This document shows positions 62,170 to 64,000 of a DNA stretch of 64,000 nt, piece by piece. A program made the position numbers and the translations under genes. Numbering within the stretch: position 1 is the first letter of the stretch; the number at the start of each line of letters is the position of its first letter. Source of the DNA: Mucilaginibacter myungsuensis (lineage in GTDB: Bacteria > Bacteroidota > Bacteroidia > Sphingobacteriales > Sphingobacteriaceae); assembly GCF_015222005.1 (NCBI RefSeq), contig NZ_JADFFL010000007.1:1-64000 (forward strand), written 5' to 3'. The notes beneath the pieces were generated by a model. That model made no database searches, had not been told where the DNA came from, and saw nothing but the letters and a program-made list of their open reading frames with translations.

Positions 62170-63301
62170 TTACCAAAATGACGGTTTGATCAGCGTCCCC
62201 CTAATGGTGCAATCACCGCAAGCTATAGGCGCTGCGGAATTGTACCCCATTGGTACCGCCGGAGGGTTTGGACCGCCAAACAGCGTGTGATAATCTAAAG
62301 GAGTATATTCATATCGGGTACTACAAGAATTCTCATTATAAGGACTATTTATCTGGTAGGATTGCCGGTAAGATCCGGGTAATGCGGCAGCTTCTATAAA
62401 TATCCTTTTTTGCGCCAATGTACCGGCTGTAATAAAACCTATTACCGGTTCTTTAACATCATCCACTTTGTGAATATTCCCCGAACGACGAGCTTGGCAT
62501 TGGATCGAACACGGTACCAAGTTTCTCAGTGGCGGCTTTCAATTGCTCATAGTACTCGTAAGCATCTATAGTTAACGGATACTGCTTCACCAATATACTA
62601 TATCGTTGGGTCAATTTCTCGGATGAGGCGTCAATGAACAAAAGCAATTTATTATCAACCACATCATTAGTGAGCGCGAGTGTCGATGCCAAATGTATAT
62701 CAGGCGATACATTATTACCCCAACAATGATTCACGTAAAATGTACGCGGCAATACGGTAACCCCATCATAATAATATTCGCTTCGTAAAAACGTGTTAAA
62801 CTCCCAGGTTTCGTAATATTCCCACCTATAATAATGGGTAGCATTGGTGAGATCATGAGTACTGATATTCAGATAGACACCATTAGCCTGTATTCTAGTA
62901 CCGACGCTATCTATTGGCGGCGAAACTTTGGCTTGCACAAGATCCGATAGGTAAGCGGCCCCGCTTTTGGTCACAATACGCAGCCGGTACCTGTCGGCGG
63001 CGCTAAGGTTATAAGACTGTGCTGCATAAACACCATTACCTTTTGCCGGTAAAGCAAAAGTCACACCTTTATCATTCTCTATAGTAACCGTGGCATCCAA
63101 CTCCGGCGCGGTAGTGCCTTTATTTTGAATGTCTACTGTCCTGCTCAGTTTAACTTTCGTGGAATCGGTCAAGTTTATAAAACCTTCGACCACGAGTATT
63201 TGCTTTACGGACGTTGACACATCCGGCATCCAAGGCTTTCTGCAAGATAACGAAAAGATAAAAAAAGCAAGTGCGCAGCCAAAACTAAAAAAGATCTTCA
63301 T
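62170..63301 (-). pseudogene. DUF4249 lipoprotein gene with a frameshift
   Basis: The first frame (62459-63301, 280 residues) has a lipobox (FSLSC) and the DUF4249 N-terminal part, ending ...GTVFDPMPSSSFGEYSQSG. The continuation lies in another frame to TAA 62170-62172: GNIHKVDDVKEPVIGFITAGTLAQKRIFI and the final CGDCTIRGTLIKPSFW, which is the family C-terminus. Removing one G from the GGGG run at 62479-62482 (CCCC on the plus strand) rejoins them as FGNIHKV. Either a sequencing error or a real disruption. DUF4249 proteins usually sit beside a TonB receptor; none is here. Confidence 0.8.
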
Positions 63302-63371
63302 CGATAAGGTTTCGTCATTTTTAACGATACCGTAAAGATAAAGATCTTGTTCAGATTTTTACAAGCGTTAA

Positions 63372-64000
63372 TTAATATGCCCTGGCGAACAACACCCTTT
63401 GTGTAGACGGTTTACCTGTACGGATACAAACGCCTTCTTCCTGCTTATTATCCAACGGGATACAACGGATGGTAGCCTTAGTTTCGTCTTTGATCAGTTG
63501 CTCGGTCTCCGGTGTGCCGTCCCAATGCGCTGACAGGAAACCCGGTTTTTCATCCAGCAAACGTTTAAACTCGTCGTAGGTATCAACCTCGGTGGTGTTA
63601 GCAGCGCGGAAGTCGAATGCTTTTTGGTAGATGTTCTGTTGTATCTCTTCCAATTTTGCTTCGATCAGATCGGCAAGGCCTTCCTGGTTTACGGTCTCTT
63701 TGGTTTTGGTATCGCGACGGGCCAATTCTACCGTGCCATTAGTCATATCACGGCTGCCGATGGCAACACGCAATGGAACACCTTTCAACTCATACTCGGC
63801 AAATTTCGCTCCCGGGCGATGGGTGTCGCGGTTATCAAATTTAATAGATATGCCTTTAGCCTTCAACTCTTTGGTCAAACCTTTAACATACTCGGTGATG
63901 TTATCCAACTCCTCCTGATGTTTGTAGATCGGTACTACAACTACCTGGATAGGTGCCAATTTTGGAGGTAATACCAAACCGGCATCATCAGAGTGAGCCA
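63372..64000 (-). CDS. proS: Proline--tRNA ligase, C-terminal part (partial)
   Basis: The reading frame runs to the window edge, giving about 208 residues of the C-terminal half: [24 protein letters not shown], then an anticodon-binding domain with [30 protein letters not shown], and a C-terminal [19 protein letters not shown]. This is the archaeal/eukaryote-like ProS type found in Bacteroidota, which ends in Tyr and has a C-terminal zinc-fold remnant. The apparent TTG start at 63977 is an artefact of truncation. The catalytic domain is outside the window. Confidence 0.9.
   Translation of the reverse strand, partial: AHSDDAGLVLPPKLAPIQVVVVPIYKHQEELDNITEYVKGLTKELKAKGISIKFDNRDTHRPGAKFAEYELKGVPLRVAIGSRDMTNGTVELARRDTKTKETVNQEGLADLIEAKLEEIQQNIYQKAFDFRAANTTEVDTYDEFKRLLDEKPGFLSAHWDGTPETEQLIKDETKATIRCIPLDNKQEEGVCIRTGKPSTQRVLFARAY

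Overview
The window looks like a chromosomal segment of a Bacteroidota bacterium, most likely family Sphingobacteriaceae (Mucilaginibacter/Pedobacter-like). This is inferred from gene content rather than a database match. The pointers are: promoters carrying the Bacteroidota -7 box TAnnTTTG with AT-rich leaders instead of Shine-Dalgarno sites; a T9SS type B sorted protein; MG2/plug proteins; DUF4249, DUF2911, DUF6496 and DUF2130 families; a CCDC81-type HU/SPOR membrane protein; and an archaeal-like ProS C-terminus. No rRNA, tRNA or CRISPR array was seen.

Layout. 1-2.5 kb: the last 41 codons of an IS4-type transposase, an MBL-fold hydrolase, and a HipA-like kinase with DUF3037. 2.5-17 kb: three paralogous MG2/carboxypeptidase-regulatory/plug surface proteins on the minus strand (one a head-to-tail fusion of two modules), interleaved with a DbpA-like helicase, a DUF1456 protein and a DoxX-like protein. 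17-24.4 kb: YceI, PAP2-like, DUF2027-Smr, YjbQ, DUF2809 plus MpaB-like oxygenase, a diadenylate-cyclase-like protein and a DUF2130 coiled-coil protein. 24.4-25.15 kb: a gene-free nest of mobile and palindromic repeats. 25-34 kb: SPFH protein, two Omp85-type barrels, a sigma-like/anti-sigma-like pair, small lipoprotein and glycine-zipper genes, and two tandem tiny zinc-ribbon genes. 34-46.8 kb: a TPR hybrid histidine kinase, then a co-directional envelope cluster (TPR, outer-membrane barrel, HU-TM-SPOR, ExbB, ExbD, TonB) followed by folC. 46.8-64 kb: metabolic and housekeeping genes (cyclic nucleotide phosphodiesterase, methyltransferase, AI-2E transporter, nucleoside phosphorylase, oxidoreductases, RNA methyltransferase, guaA, TIGR02757, SUKH, cystathionine gamma-synthase, a frameshifted DUF4249 gene and partial proS).

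How it fits together. Most of the window is ordinary core genome. The unusual signals are non-coding. A ~130-bp palindromic repeat occurs four times. Two of those copies were hit at the same CGCTTGAG core, one by an IS4-type element and one by a small element with the same terminal repeat. Inside the nest is a 30-bp double-hairpin repeat whose two arms differ by compensatory changes. An ACTTTG-N5-CAAAGT dyad sits at the same distance from the start codon of two unlinked membrane-protein genes. A TAACTGTA-N5-TACAGTTA dyad lies in two homologous intergenic regions beside the MG2/plug genes.
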